Notes: generated by a model not told the origin, from the letters alone. A DNA stretch of 23,893 nucleotides from PWND01 sp964601515 (GCA_964601515.1 CAZRNU010000040.1:1-23893); one strand, 5' to 3'. Counted from the stretch's first letter, positions 7,555-16,345 are shown. Numbers and translations: made by a program.

Positions 7555-8115
7555 TTAAAGTGGATTTTTTCTTAATCCGACCGAAAAAAGCAAAACATTG
7601 AAAAACATGTGCAACCCAAGGTAGAAAAATGTGCCGGCTATAAAAAACAACAAATTCATATCAGAAAAAATGATTAGAGCAAGCATACATCCTACAGGTG
7701 AATCGGCCTGATCTATCATTACATTATAAAACTTCCCGGGTTTTCCTTCATCTATGCCCAGCATTCTTTTGGCAAAGCTATTTGGCAATTCAGCAATAAC
7801 ATAACCTAAGCCGTAAGCTATTCCGACGAGAGCAGGAGAATACGTTTCAAAATCAATAATATTGAGAGAGCTGATTGACTGATAATTAACCGTTAGCCAA
7901 TGCAAAAAATACGTTGCAGGTATTGAGAGAACCACCATTGCCAAAAGACCTCTGAAGGTTTTGCTATTCCCAAAAATTCTTTTACCTCCGGCTTTTCTAT
8001 AAAAGTCTAAAGGATAATTCAACCTACTGAATAAATTAAACTTAACAACAATCATGTGCAGAATTGCTGCTATGGTAGGTGGAATTGCAAACACAAGAAG
8101 TTTCAAAACAAGCAT
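7555..8115 (-). CDS. CDP-archaeol synthase (CarS)-like membrane protein
   Basis: This 186-residue integral membrane protein has about five hydrophobic segments. It resembles the CarS/DUF46 family, relatives of CDP-diglyceride synthase that transfer CMP from CTP to a lipid phosphate. Two features support this: the cytoplasmic-loop motif KRIFGNSKTFRG at about 45-56, like the KRILGDHKTWRG type in CarS, and the later block ELPNSFAKRMLGI at 109-121 followed by DQADSPVG at 135-142, like SFIKRRLGI...DQLDFVIG. In archaea the substrate is unsaturated archaetidic acid; bacterial members are mostly uncharacterised. It sits between the exporter (22 bases upstream) and dikinase D (31 bases downstream). 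The context suggests that the acceptor could be a phosphate made by one of the dikinases, but that is inference. No archaeal-type glycerol-phosphate prenyltransferase is encoded here. Confidence 0.78.
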   Translation of the reverse strand: MLVLKLLVFAIPPTIAAILHMIVVKFNLFSRLNYPLDFYRKAGGKRIFGNSKTFRGLLAMVVLSIPATYFLHWLTVNYQSISSLNIIDFETYSPALVGIAYGLGYVIAELPNSFAKRMLGIDEGKPGKFYNVMIDQADSPVGCMLALIIFSDMNLLFFIAGTFFYLGLHMFFNVLLFSVGLRKNPL

Positions 8116-8137
8116 AATTCAACTTTTTTAATTATAA

Positions 8138-10378
8138 CTATTTTAACTTGCTTAACATTAATGGGAATAGCCAGATATTTCCCAACAAAGAACCTGCAAC
8201 AGCTATTGCGCACAATATTCCAAAATACGACAACCCAACAATGCTGCTTGAAGCAATTATTACAAAACCTGCAAATAAAGCAATAGATGTGGAAATCATT
8301 GCCGAAGCAGTTTTGTCGAGGCTAATATCGGCAGCAACTTTGCCTGAAGCCCCATTTTTTCTTTCCTTCAGGTATGCATACATAAGGTGAATAGAATCGT
8401 CGAATGCTACTCCAAGTATTATGCACGTAATAACAGCAGTACTTTGGTCAACTGCTATCCCAAAAATCCACATAGTAATCAGTATCAAAGCAATAGGGAA
8501 AAGATTAGGTAAAAGCGACAAAAACGCCAGTTTAAAGCTCCTGAAACAAATCACAATAAGTGCAAGAATTAAAAAGAAAGCAATTAAAAACGTGCGAATT
8601 TGGCCCCAAATAATATGATTATTCATTTCTACGTACATAGGAAGATATCCCCTGGTCGACATTTTTATGTTTTGTGAGTTTCCATATATTTCATTAAAAC
8701 AAAGGATAATTCTATCCAGAATAATTTCATAATCGGCTGAAGAAGCAATTTTAGTAGATGCGCTAATTCTAAGCTCGTTAAAAGCCTCATTATCATACTT
8801 TTGAAATTTATCTGTCCTATTTTGAAGATAAATCTGTAATAGCCTCTCGGCAACAATCACATTATCAGGAATATAATGTTCTTCAGTTTTATATAATGCA
8901 GAATTGATATACCCTATTATATCGGCTGTTGAAAAGATATTAGCAAAATAGCCGGTTTCTTTCAGCTTGGTTTTAAACTCAACAATTTTGAAAATATCAT
9001 CTATGTTGAATGCAGAGTCTTTAATCAGCAATATTTCTACAGGCAAAAACGGACCAACATTTTCTTCAATCAAGAAATTATCATTAATAACAGTCGAATT
9101 TTTCTCCAAATAATCGAAAGGATAAGTTTCTGTTTTCATCTTAGAGATTGAAAACAAAGCAATTGCAATTGTAAGAGGAAATAGTATAAGAACTAATTTG
9201 GGTTGTTTGTAATTCAGTTTTGCGAAAATGTTTGTAATAACACTTGTTTTAGAAGTAAGCTGAACATTCTGATAGTTCGATTTTTCTCTTTTGGGGGGAA
9301 ATAATAAGAATGCTACTGAAGTAACTACAAATGAGCAGATAAACACTAAAGCCACTCCAACAGCTGCCAAAATTCCGGTTTGTTTTATTACTTCGATTGA
9401 AGAAGCATATAAAGACACAAATCCCGCCATAGTTGTAGTTGCAGTAAACAGACAAGGAATAAAAACATACTTTAATGCCTTCTTTAACGACTCTTCAAGT
9501 GAAGCCGAGGAGGATACAAATTCACGATGGCAAATATTTACAATATGAATGGAAGTTGCTGTACCTGTTATAAGAAGTAATGTTGGGATTACAACAGTGA
9601 TCATATTAAATGCGCCACCAAATACAGTGAATGCTGCAAACAGCCAAATAACAGGAATTAAAACCGACAGTACTGAAATCAGAACATATCGCCATTTTCT
9701 TAGAAATACAAAAAGCAGAATAACCACAGCCAAAATGCTTAATATAGAAACTTTAGCACTTTCCTTTGCTGTTGTAATGTTTAAGGCTTCATTAATTATA
9801 GGAATTCCTCCAAAATGTGCAGTTTCAAAATATTCGCCAACAATTGCTTTAATTTCTGCTACATATTCAGGATTAGACAATTCGCCCTCTACAGCTTTAA
9901 GCATCGCATATATCATAAAACCATTTTCACTTTTATCAAAAAACAAGGCTTTATAATGAGGGTAAGAATTAATTCTGCTTTTAAAAACACTTATATGGTG
10001 CTCCGATTGAGGGATAGAAGGAAGCAAGGCAGAAATTCTCGGGCCAAGCGAAGTAGATGCAATAAAAGGAGCAGAAGCAGGAGAAAAAACACTGTGAACA
10101 TAATCGAGAGAGTCTATTTTATTACTCATCTGCATCATTTTTTCAACAGTAATTATATCAAAAGCATCTACATCTCTAACATAAACTGCAATTATTTCAT
10201 CGTTTGAATAACGGTTTCTGAAATCCAAGTAATTTTCAAACACTTCATCATCTTGAACAAACCAGATATCCAGCGAATTATCTATTCTGATGCCATCTTT
10301 CAGAAGATAAAAGCTTACAAGCACTGAAAATATTATAATAATGCCAATTGCCTTATAGTATTTTGTTAATATTCTCAT
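8138..10378 (-). CDS. RND-superfamily (MMPL/SSD-type) exporter
   Basis: This 746-residue inner-membrane protein has the classic doubled RND layout. The first membrane segment is at about 10-27 and is followed by a large periplasmic loop to about 205. Five or so segments lie at about 207-360, then a segment near 395-413, a second periplasmic loop to about 585, and a final cluster of segments to the end. The second half keeps GVAFDDSIHLMYAY with Asp660-Asp661, the likely proton-relay site. The equivalent site in the first half (GTATSIHIVNI) has no acid. The length suits the HpnN/MMPL-like lipid and hydrophobe exporters rather than the 1000-residue AcrB drug pumps, and no membrane-fusion or TolC-like partner gene is adjacent. 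It is the second gene of the dikinase operon, 14 bases after dikinase A. It probably moves the amphiphilic product of this operon, but the cargo is unknown. Confidence 0.87.
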   Translation of the reverse strand: MRILTKYYKAIGIIIIFSVLVSFYLLKDGIRIDNSLDIWFVQDDEVFENYLDFRNRYSNDEIIAVYVRDVDAFDIITVEKMMQMSNKIDSLDYVHSVFSPASAPFIASTSLGPRISALLPSIPQSEHHISVFKSRINSYPHYKALFFDKSENGFMIYAMLKAVEGELSNPEYVAEIKAIVGEYFETAHFGGIPIINEALNITTAKESAKVSILSILAVVILLFVFLRKWRYVLISVLSVLIPVIWLFAAFTVFGGAFNMITVVIPTLLLITGTATSIHIVNICHREFVSSSASLEESLKKALKYVFIPCLFTATTTMAGFVSLYASSIEVIKQTGILAAVGVALVFICSFVVTSVAFLLFPPKREKSNYQNVQLTSKTSVITNIFAKLNYKQPKLVLILFPLTIAIALFSISKMKTETYPFDYLEKNSTVINDNFLIEENVGPFLPVEILLIKDSAFNIDDIFKIVEFKTKLKETGYFANIFSTADIIGYINSALYKTEEHYIPDNVIVAERLLQIYLQNRTDKFQKYDNEAFNELRISASTKIASSADYEIILDRIILCFNEIYGNSQNIKMSTRGYLPMYVEMNNHIIWGQIRTFLIAFFLILALIVICFRSFKLAFLSLLPNLFPIALILITMWIFGIAVDQSTAVITCIILGVAFDDSIHLMYAYLKERKNGASGKVAADISLDKTASAMISTSIALFAGFVIIASSSIVGLSYFGILCAIAVAGSLLGNIWLFPLMLSKLK

Positions 10379-10392
10379 AATCAGCGTATATG

Positions 10393-12987
10393 CTATTGTT
10401 GTTTTTGTTGCTTTTCTATTTTAATATAACCTGTGGAGCCATCCATAAAAATAATATCGCCGGTTTTAATAATACTTGTGGCTTTGTCGGCCCCAACTAT
10501 GGTCGGAATTCCTAACTCTCGTCCAACAATTGCTGTATGCGACAAAAGAGATCCTTTCTCGCTAATAAGGCCTGAAGCTTTAGACATAAGGAAAATCCAT
10601 CCCGGGTCAGTTATTTTGGTTACTAAAATAGTGTCTTGAACATTAAGCGTTAAATCAGGTTCATTTACAACCAAAGCCTTTGCAAGCACAGTTCCCTTGC
10701 TCACTGCTATTCCTTTTATTTCATTATCTGAAAGAGTATCTATTACAATATCTCCGCCAACAGGTGGATTATCAGACTGGTACATTATTCTGTCGGGTAG
10801 GGATTTCTTCTCAAAAACACTGTATTCTTTCTTACGACTTTCCACTAATGATTCTAAATTCGATTGATTATTTTTCAGACAGAAACTTTTAACATTCTCT
10901 ATATCAACGTAATAAATATCGGATTTTTGAGATATTATGCCGGCTTTTTGCATCTCCCCTCCTAAATGGGCATACAACACCTTAACTGCTCCGTAGGCAC
11001 GGGTGCGACAAAAGCGCATATTTTCCCTGTTTCTAATTGTGTTGCGGGCTAATTTTAGTATATAACTATAATAAAGTTTCCGCAGGGAATAACGGTATAT
11101 CTTTTCATTTATTAGTTTTTCTGCTCTTTCCTTTATCTTTTGTTGATTTTGCTTAATTTCTTCTTTGGTAATTTTTGAACTTAAATGACTCTTTATCAAT
11201 TCGATAACCTTTTCAGGTTTGTTTCTAAAAGATTCTGTTTCCAGTTTAAGTTCAGAAGTAGTTCTATCTCCATAAAGCTTTGAATATGAATTAATTTCAT
11301 TAAGGAAATCGTTATGAGATGATTCTTTAATTTTAGAATAAATTATCCCTGAATTATTTTCTTCGAAAATCAGCTTCAAATCAGAATCATTTTTTACCAT
11401 ACTTACCATTTCCAACAAGCTTAGAAGCGGTTTTTCGGATTCTACATCAGAGATTCCGCAAAGAAGGTCGTTTGCAATATTATCATCATCTTCAAAGCCA
11501 AGAGATTTGACAATTTTTTTAAGCTTCCCATAACTTCTGAAAGCAATTAAGTCATTTATTAATGTTGGGTACCAATTATCAAACAAAGAAGCCGAGACAT
11601 CTTCAATAAACAAGAAAACATCTTTTGGCGATTTTTCATTATATCTAAAGGACAATAATCTGTTATAATCTTCTGAAAATGAACTAAAAAACCTTCTACT
11701 CCACCTATTATGGAATAAAACCAGTTTAAGAAGTCTGATTTTTGATTTGATTTTTTGGATGGCAGAGACTTTTATTGGTAAAAAGCTTCCCTGCTTCAGA
11801 CCAAGGCTGGTTTCCCAGTTTTTCATACTATTTTTTCCGGGAATAACTAAAGAAAGAGTTTTATACCAATTGTCGAGCCTGTAATACACTCTTCCCTCAA
11901 AACCTGCAATAAGGTTTGAGAGCACATTTTCCATATCAGGAAAATTTTTGACATTTACACCAACCGCTTTTACTGTTCCCTTAAAAACGTGGTAATAGTT
12001 GTTTTTGGCAAAACTTATGCTTAATGGCAGAGTAATGCCCGGGTATGATTCTGAAATATTTGTATTATCCAGAATTTTTAATTTTTCATTCTTAATTGTA
12101 GTAATTGGCCTTGCCTGCAGGAAATACACACTGCCATTTGTGTCAATCGAAAACTCTATATCAAGAGGTTTTTGAAATACTCTTTCAGCATTAAGAGCTT
12201 TTTCGGAAATGAACAAAATCTGGTCAACAGAAAGGCTTGGCAATGCTGCCTTATCACTTTCAACAGCTGTTTCTTTTAAGCTAAGGTTTTCATTATGATT
12301 GAATAAGAGAGCCGATTTTTTATTGGCAATTTTTTGATAAACATCGGAGTTTTGTCTGTTTACAAAAAACATATCTGCATCAACCTTTCCTGCAACTATA
12401 CCTTCGCCGGCGCCATAGGCAGCAGTAATAATCAGATTATTGAGATTTCCCTCAACATCCATTGTAAAAACCACACCTGAAACTGTAGCATCTATCATTT
12501 TCTGAATTATAACAGACATTTTCTGAGGAATGATCTTACCATAAGTAAGCATCATATACATCAGAGCATTCGGGTTATATAGAGATGCAAAACATTTTTT
12601 TATCTTTTCTTCAAGTGTATCCGGAGAAACATACATAAAAGATGAATACTGCCCGGCAAAAGAGTAATCGGCGGTATCTTCGGCCTGAGCCGACGAACGA
12701 ACTGCCATAAGGCTGTTTCCAAAAATAGATGTGCACTTAGCTTTTATTTCCGACAGGGTTTTGTCAGGAATTGAGATTTTCTCAATATGATTTTGAGCTT
12801 TTTGGGAAAAATCATTTAAAGAATCGACATTAGCAGATAAAGAAACCGATGCTTTTTCAAATTCATCGGTTTTGAAAATTTCTTTAAGAAAATCGAAAGT
12901 AAGCACGAAATATTCAGGAACGGGATAATTCAGTTCCTTAAGAAAATTTAAACCTGAAGCTTTACCACCGGCGAGGTTTGGTTCCAT
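10393..12987 (-). CDS. Rifampin-phosphotransferase-like ATP-grasp/His-swivel dikinase (dikinase A)
   Basis: This 864-residue protein is the first gene of the operon. The ATP-grasp domain (1 to about 300) shows LAGGKASGLNFL right at the start, AVRSSAQAED at 95-104, SFAGQY, GVVFTMD at 171-177 and QARPITT at 291-297. The middle region (about 300-760) begins with an NTNISESYPGITLPLSISFA stretch like that of many unannotated bacterial PEP-synthase-like proteins. The C-terminal swivel domain has KGSLLSHTAIVGRELGIPTIVG with catalytic His817. As in dikinase D there is no PEP-binding barrel, so PEP or pyruvate is an unlikely substrate. A stop codon lies in frame shortly upstream, so ATG at 12987 is the start even though the N-terminus is some ten residues shorter than usual. 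Its middle domain differs clearly from that of dikinase D, which suggests different acceptors or successive steps. Confidence 0.87.
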   Translation of the reverse strand: MEPNLAGGKASGLNFLKELNYPVPEYFVLTFDFLKEIFKTDEFEKASVSLSANVDSLNDFSQKAQNHIEKISIPDKTLSEIKAKCTSIFGNSLMAVRSSAQAEDTADYSFAGQYSSFMYVSPDTLEEKIKKCFASLYNPNALMYMMLTYGKIIPQKMSVIIQKMIDATVSGVVFTMDVEGNLNNLIITAAYGAGEGIVAGKVDADMFFVNRQNSDVYQKIANKKSALLFNHNENLSLKETAVESDKAALPSLSVDQILFISEKALNAERVFQKPLDIEFSIDTNGSVYFLQARPITTIKNEKLKILDNTNISESYPGITLPLSISFAKNNYYHVFKGTVKAVGVNVKNFPDMENVLSNLIAGFEGRVYYRLDNWYKTLSLVIPGKNSMKNWETSLGLKQGSFLPIKVSAIQKIKSKIRLLKLVLFHNRWSRRFFSSFSEDYNRLLSFRYNEKSPKDVFLFIEDVSASLFDNWYPTLINDLIAFRSYGKLKKIVKSLGFEDDDNIANDLLCGISDVESEKPLLSLLEMVSMVKNDSDLKLIFEENNSGIIYSKIKESSHNDFLNEINSYSKLYGDRTTSELKLETESFRNKPEKVIELIKSHLSSKITKEEIKQNQQKIKERAEKLINEKIYRYSLRKLYYSYILKLARNTIRNRENMRFCRTRAYGAVKVLYAHLGGEMQKAGIISQKSDIYYVDIENVKSFCLKNNQSNLESLVESRKKEYSVFEKKSLPDRIMYQSDNPPVGGDIVIDTLSDNEIKGIAVSKGTVLAKALVVNEPDLTLNVQDTILVTKITDPGWIFLMSKASGLISEKGSLLSHTAIVGRELGIPTIVGADKATSIIKTGDIIFMDGSTGYIKIEKQQKQQ

Positions 12988-13026
12988 GCTTATTGTTTGA
13001 TGTTAGATTCTATCACCAACAGGGGT

Positions 13027-13034
13027 CAAATTTA
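13027..13034 (-). promoter_or_regulatory. Predicted promoter -7 box for the dikinase operon
   Basis: The minus strand reads TAAATTTG, a full TAnnTTTG match. A TTCG, near the -33 TTTG, lies 18 bases upstream. Transcription would begin near 13020 with a leader of about 33 bases before dikinase A, just past the terminator of the protease gene. Confidence 0.55.
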
Positions 13035-13070
13035 CAGAATTAATTTTAATTCCGAATATTCCAAGTTTTA

Positions 13071-13148
13071 CAAAAAAGAAACTGCTTATTTCGTATTTGT
13101 ATGATTTTCAAAATATTGACTAATCAAAAACACGAAAAAGCAGTTTCT
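13071..13148 (-). terminator. Long-stem intrinsic terminator after the M16 protease gene
   Basis: Arms at 13132-13148 and 13077-13094 pair almost perfectly: AGAAACTGCTTTTTCGT against its complement with one extra base. The loop is 37 bases and the minus strand continues with TTTTTTG. The hairpin starts 20 bases past the protease stop and ends before the dikinase promoter, so it separates the two transcription units. Confidence 0.8.
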
Positions 13149-13167
13149 CGGAGCGAATTATTATTTA

Positions 13168-16077
13168 TTAGAAACCAAAAATTTCTTCAAGAGTAAGGAA
13201 TTGAATTTCACCGAATTTTTTAAGAGTTTCCAGATCAAGTTCATCCTTTTTACCAAGAACAAGAACATTGAATTCATTTCCTTTAACATACTTATTTTGA
13301 AACTCTTGCAAAGCTTTAAAATCCATGCCCGGAACAGTTTCAAACAATTCTTTTCTTATATCTGTGTCATAGCCCATTTTCTGAGCATTTAGGTAATTGA
13401 AAAGAATACTTGTGCGAGTAATTCTTTGAGTTCTTATTCTTTCGGTAATTGCTTCTTTAGCAGCAAATAAGCTTGACTCTGATGCAGGCATATTTACCAT
13501 AAGGTCGTTCATTGCGCTTAAAGCATCATATAATTTATCATTTTGCGTACCTATGAACGAATAAATTACGTGGCTATTTTCAATGCGATTTGGTGTTGTA
13601 AAACTTGCAAATGCTGAATATGCCAATCCTTTAGCTTCTCTTAATTCCTGGAAAACGATAGAAGACATACCGGCTCCAAAGTATTCATTAAAAACATTAA
13701 TCTGAGTATTTAATTGTCTTTGGAATGGGGCAGCTTTTGAGAATAATAGCAGATCTACTTGTTTCATATCGTAATCAACTACAAAAACAGTTCTACCTTT
13801 ACGATCCATTATATCAAAAAACTTTTCTTCAGGAGTTGGTAAAAACTTCTTAGGAACTTTGTGATGTTTTGCAAGAGTTTTTGCAAGAGCCTTAGGTTCT
13901 CTTGCTCCGTAATACAATACTTTGTGTTCGTATGAAGTTAGTTTGCGCAAACGTGAGATAAGTTCTTCGCTGGTAACTTTCATTAAATCCTCATTAGAAA
14001 TCTGACGAAGCAGAGGGCTGTTTTCTCCATATAATCCATAGTTATACAAAGCGTTCCAAAAAATAGCTCTTTTATCAAGTTTACTATTTTCTCTTGAGCG
14101 AATAATATCTCTTTTCAGATTTTCAAGTGCTTGTTCGTTAGGTTCGCAATTTGCCAGAAGATGTTCGAACAAGATAAGACTTTTGTCAAAGTTTTCTTCT
14201 AAACCACTTAGGAAAACAAATGAACGATCATCGCCCGGGTTTACATTAAAGCTACTTCCGAGTTTATAAAATTCCTGATTAATTTCTGCAGTAGAATACT
14301 TGTTAGTACCAAGATATTCAAGATAACTAATTGCCAGACTTAGAAGAGGGTCGTGATTGTTGCCCATTTCCAAAACATAATACAGAGTAAATAAGCTGTT
14401 TTCGTCATTTTTCTGGTAAAGCATTGGGATGTTTTTTCCAACCTTATGATGATTAATATCTTTTTTATAGTCGATAAAAACAGGTTCAATTGGATTAACC
14501 TTCATGCTTGCAATTGTTTTAAAGAAATCGCTTTCAACATCGCGATTAATTACAACAGGAGTAATTTGAGGTTTTTCGATTTTCAGAATATTCTCATCTT
14601 TTCCTTTTCTTTTATAAACAACCACATAGTTGTCGGCATAATACTTATTTGCAAAATCAACAATATCTTGTTTAGTAATTTTTTCAAGTCTTTCGAATCT
14701 GCTTACATATTGAGCCCAATCGGTATATTTAACAAAACTGTTTACCATTGCATTATTTCTGCCATTATTGCTTTGCAAGCCTCTAATTTCTCTGATTTTC
14801 AAATTATTGATTGCAGCAGGCAGAAGCCAGTCTTCGAAATTTCCTTTTTTAAGATTTTCTATTTCTGCAAGCAGCAAGTCTCTAACTTCTTCCAGAGATT
14901 GCCCTTGTTTTGGGCTTCCGGAAAACATGTGAGCGGCGTATTGATTTTTATTATACACCCATGAGCCGGCGCCAAGAGTTTTCTGTGCCTGATTAATGTT
15001 AAGGTCGATAAGTCCGGCTCTTTGATTAGACAGAATCATATTTACAATGCCAAGGATTTCATTTTCACGAGTTCCAATTCCGGGCAGTCTGAATCCAAAA
15101 ATAACGCTTTCAGCCTGAGGGCCAAATACTTCCAGTTCAGTTTTAGTAATTTCGGGTTGAGGAGGAAAAACATACTCTTGAAGAGGCTGAGGTTTCATTT
15201 GTCCGAAATACTTATCGATAAGCACAATAAGTTGGTCGGGATCGAAATCGCCTGACATTATAATTGCCATATTATTAGGAACATATCTGGCGTTGTAATA
15301 ATTACGAATTGCAATGATTGAAGGGTTTTTAAGATGCTCTTGAGATCCCAATACTGTTTGAGTTCCGTAAGGGTGATTAGGATAAAGAGCAAGCATTAGA
15401 GCTTCGCTTTGTTTTCTTCCGTCGTTGTCGAGACTTATATTTTTTTCTTCGTAAACAGTTTCAAGTTCGGTATGAAACAATCTGAAAACAGGGTTTGTAA
15501 ATCTTTCAGATTCAATCATTAACCATCTTTCAAGTTGGTTAGACGGGATATCATTAATATAAACAGTTTCGTCGAGGCTTGTATAAGCGTTTGTTCCTCT
15601 CGCGCCAAGAATAGAAAGCATTCTATCGTACTCGTTAGGGATAGCATATTTTGAAGCTTCATAAGAAACAGAGTCGATAATTTTATAAATATCTGCTCTT
15701 TCTTTAGCATCAGTTAGTTTGCTATGAACTTCATAAAGGCTGTCTATTTTATCAAGATAAACCTTTTCTTTTTCCCAATTTAAAGAACCAAATTTGCTTG
15801 TACCTTTAAACATAAGATGTTCGAGATAGTGAGAAAGACCTGTATTTTCGGCGGGGTCGTTCATCCCACCTGACCTCACGGCAATAGAAGTTTGAACCCT
15901 GGGTTCGTTTTTATATACTGAAAGATAAACTTTCAATCCATTTTCGAGAGTATATATTCTCGCATTAAGAGGGTCGCCCTCAACACTTTCGTAAGTGTAC
16001 TTTTTTTGAGAAATCGCTAGCTGAGGAATAATAAGAATTGCCAACAGCAAGCCAAGAAGTTTAAATGTTTTGTTCAT
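13168..16077 (-). CDS. Exported M16-family zinc metalloprotease
   Basis: This 969-residue, two-half insulinase/pitrilysin-type protease starts with a Sec signal peptide (about residues 1-23, hydrophobic core LLGLLLAILIIP, cut near AISQ). The active N-terminal half has the inverted zinc motif HYLEH (His83, Glu86 as base, His87). The third ligand should be the glutamate near 210 in ETVYEEKN; the gap between them is longer than usual because of a helical insertion at about 100-150. The C-terminal half carries the substrate-binding Arg/Tyr element around LREAKGLAYSA. This is the full-length periplasmic or surface Bacteroidota form, which in known relatives degrades peptides and misfolded fragments. 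It stands alone with its own terminator, facing away from the LVIVD genes. I see no strong match to the Bacteroides promoter in front of it; TACTTTTA near 16133-16140 is the nearest. Confidence 0.92.
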   Translation of the reverse strand: MNKTFKLLGLLLAILIIPQLAISQKKYTYESVEGDPLNARIYTLENGLKVYLSVYKNEPRVQTSIAVRSGGMNDPAENTGLSHYLEHLMFKGTSKFGSLNWEKEKVYLDKIDSLYEVHSKLTDAKERADIYKIIDSVSYEASKYAIPNEYDRMLSILGARGTNAYTSLDETVYINDIPSNQLERWLMIESERFTNPVFRLFHTELETVYEEKNISLDNDGRKQSEALMLALYPNHPYGTQTVLGSQEHLKNPSIIAIRNYYNARYVPNNMAIIMSGDFDPDQLIVLIDKYFGQMKPQPLQEYVFPPQPEITKTELEVFGPQAESVIFGFRLPGIGTRENEILGIVNMILSNQRAGLIDLNINQAQKTLGAGSWVYNKNQYAAHMFSGSPKQGQSLEEVRDLLLAEIENLKKGNFEDWLLPAAINNLKIREIRGLQSNNGRNNAMVNSFVKYTDWAQYVSRFERLEKITKQDIVDFANKYYADNYVVVYKRKGKDENILKIEKPQITPVVINRDVESDFFKTIASMKVNPIEPVFIDYKKDINHHKVGKNIPMLYQKNDENSLFTLYYVLEMGNNHDPLLSLAISYLEYLGTNKYSTAEINQEFYKLGSSFNVNPGDDRSFVFLSGLEENFDKSLILFEHLLANCEPNEQALENLKRDIIRSRENSKLDKRAIFWNALYNYGLYGENSPLLRQISNEDLMKVTSEELISRLRKLTSYEHKVLYYGAREPKALAKTLAKHHKVPKKFLPTPEEKFFDIMDRKGRTVFVVDYDMKQVDLLLFSKAAPFQRQLNTQINVFNEYFGAGMSSIVFQELREAKGLAYSAFASFTTPNRIENSHVIYSFIGTQNDKLYDALSAMNDLMVNMPASESSLFAAKEAITERIRTQRITRTSILFNYLNAQKMGYDTDIRKELFETVPGMDFKALQEFQNKYVKGNEFNVLVLGKKDELDLETLKKFGEIQFLTLEEIFGF

Positions 16078-16265
16078 TTTAATGGGTTTTTACTTTATGA
16101 TGAAATTTATTAATGGTTTAAAAATCAGAACGTAAAAGTATTGAATAGGTTTTATAAATATTGTGAAATGCTGATTTTTTGAGGTTTTTTAACGTTAAGA
16201 AATGTTGATAAGCTAAGTGTCTGCCCATATTGTTCAATGCCAAATCCTTTTTAATCTATACTTTA

Positions 16266-16292
16266 TGATATAACAACAGTTTTGTTATATCA
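16266..16292. promoter_or_regulatory. Operator-like inverted repeat
   Basis: TGATATAACAA and TTGTTATATCA form an 11-bp perfect inverted repeat around a 5-base centre (CAGTT). It ends 22 bases before the -33 box of the LVIVD gene promoter. No gene ends nearby on either strand and there is no GC-rich stem or T-tract suited to a terminator, so a regulator-binding site is the better reading. Confidence 0.5.
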
Positions 16293-16314
16293 AAACTTGT
16301 ATTTTAATTATATA

Positions 16315-16345
16315 TTTGAACATTACACAATCCTATTTATTTTTG
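16315..16345 (+). promoter_or_regulatory. Bacteroides-type promoter for the LVIVD gene pair
   Basis: The -33 box TTTG (16315-16318), a 19-base spacer and the -7 box TATTTTTG (16338-16345) match the Bacteroidota housekeeping consensus in both boxes and in spacing. The start point would be near 16351, about 38 bases before the ATG at 16390. Confidence 0.72.

Noticed and set aside
7555..8115. Claim that the organism makes archaeal ether lipids
   Set aside because: Only a CarS-like gene is present; no glycerol-phosphate prenyltransferase is in the window, and the substrate of bacterial relatives is mostly unknown.
9549..9956. 135-residue plus-strand open frame inside the RND gene
   Set aside because: It is antisense to well-formed membrane segments of the exporter and has no start signal or recognisable motif.
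4989..12987. Both dikinases as PEP synthase or pyruvate phosphate dikinase
   Set aside because: The His-swivel domain is C-terminal in both and the PEP/pyruvate-binding barrel is missing.
14446..14964. 172-residue plus-strand open frame inside the protease gene
   Set aside because: It is antisense to a conserved protease, is rich in Ile/Phe/Asn as expected from a mirrored AT-rich gene, and shows no domain.
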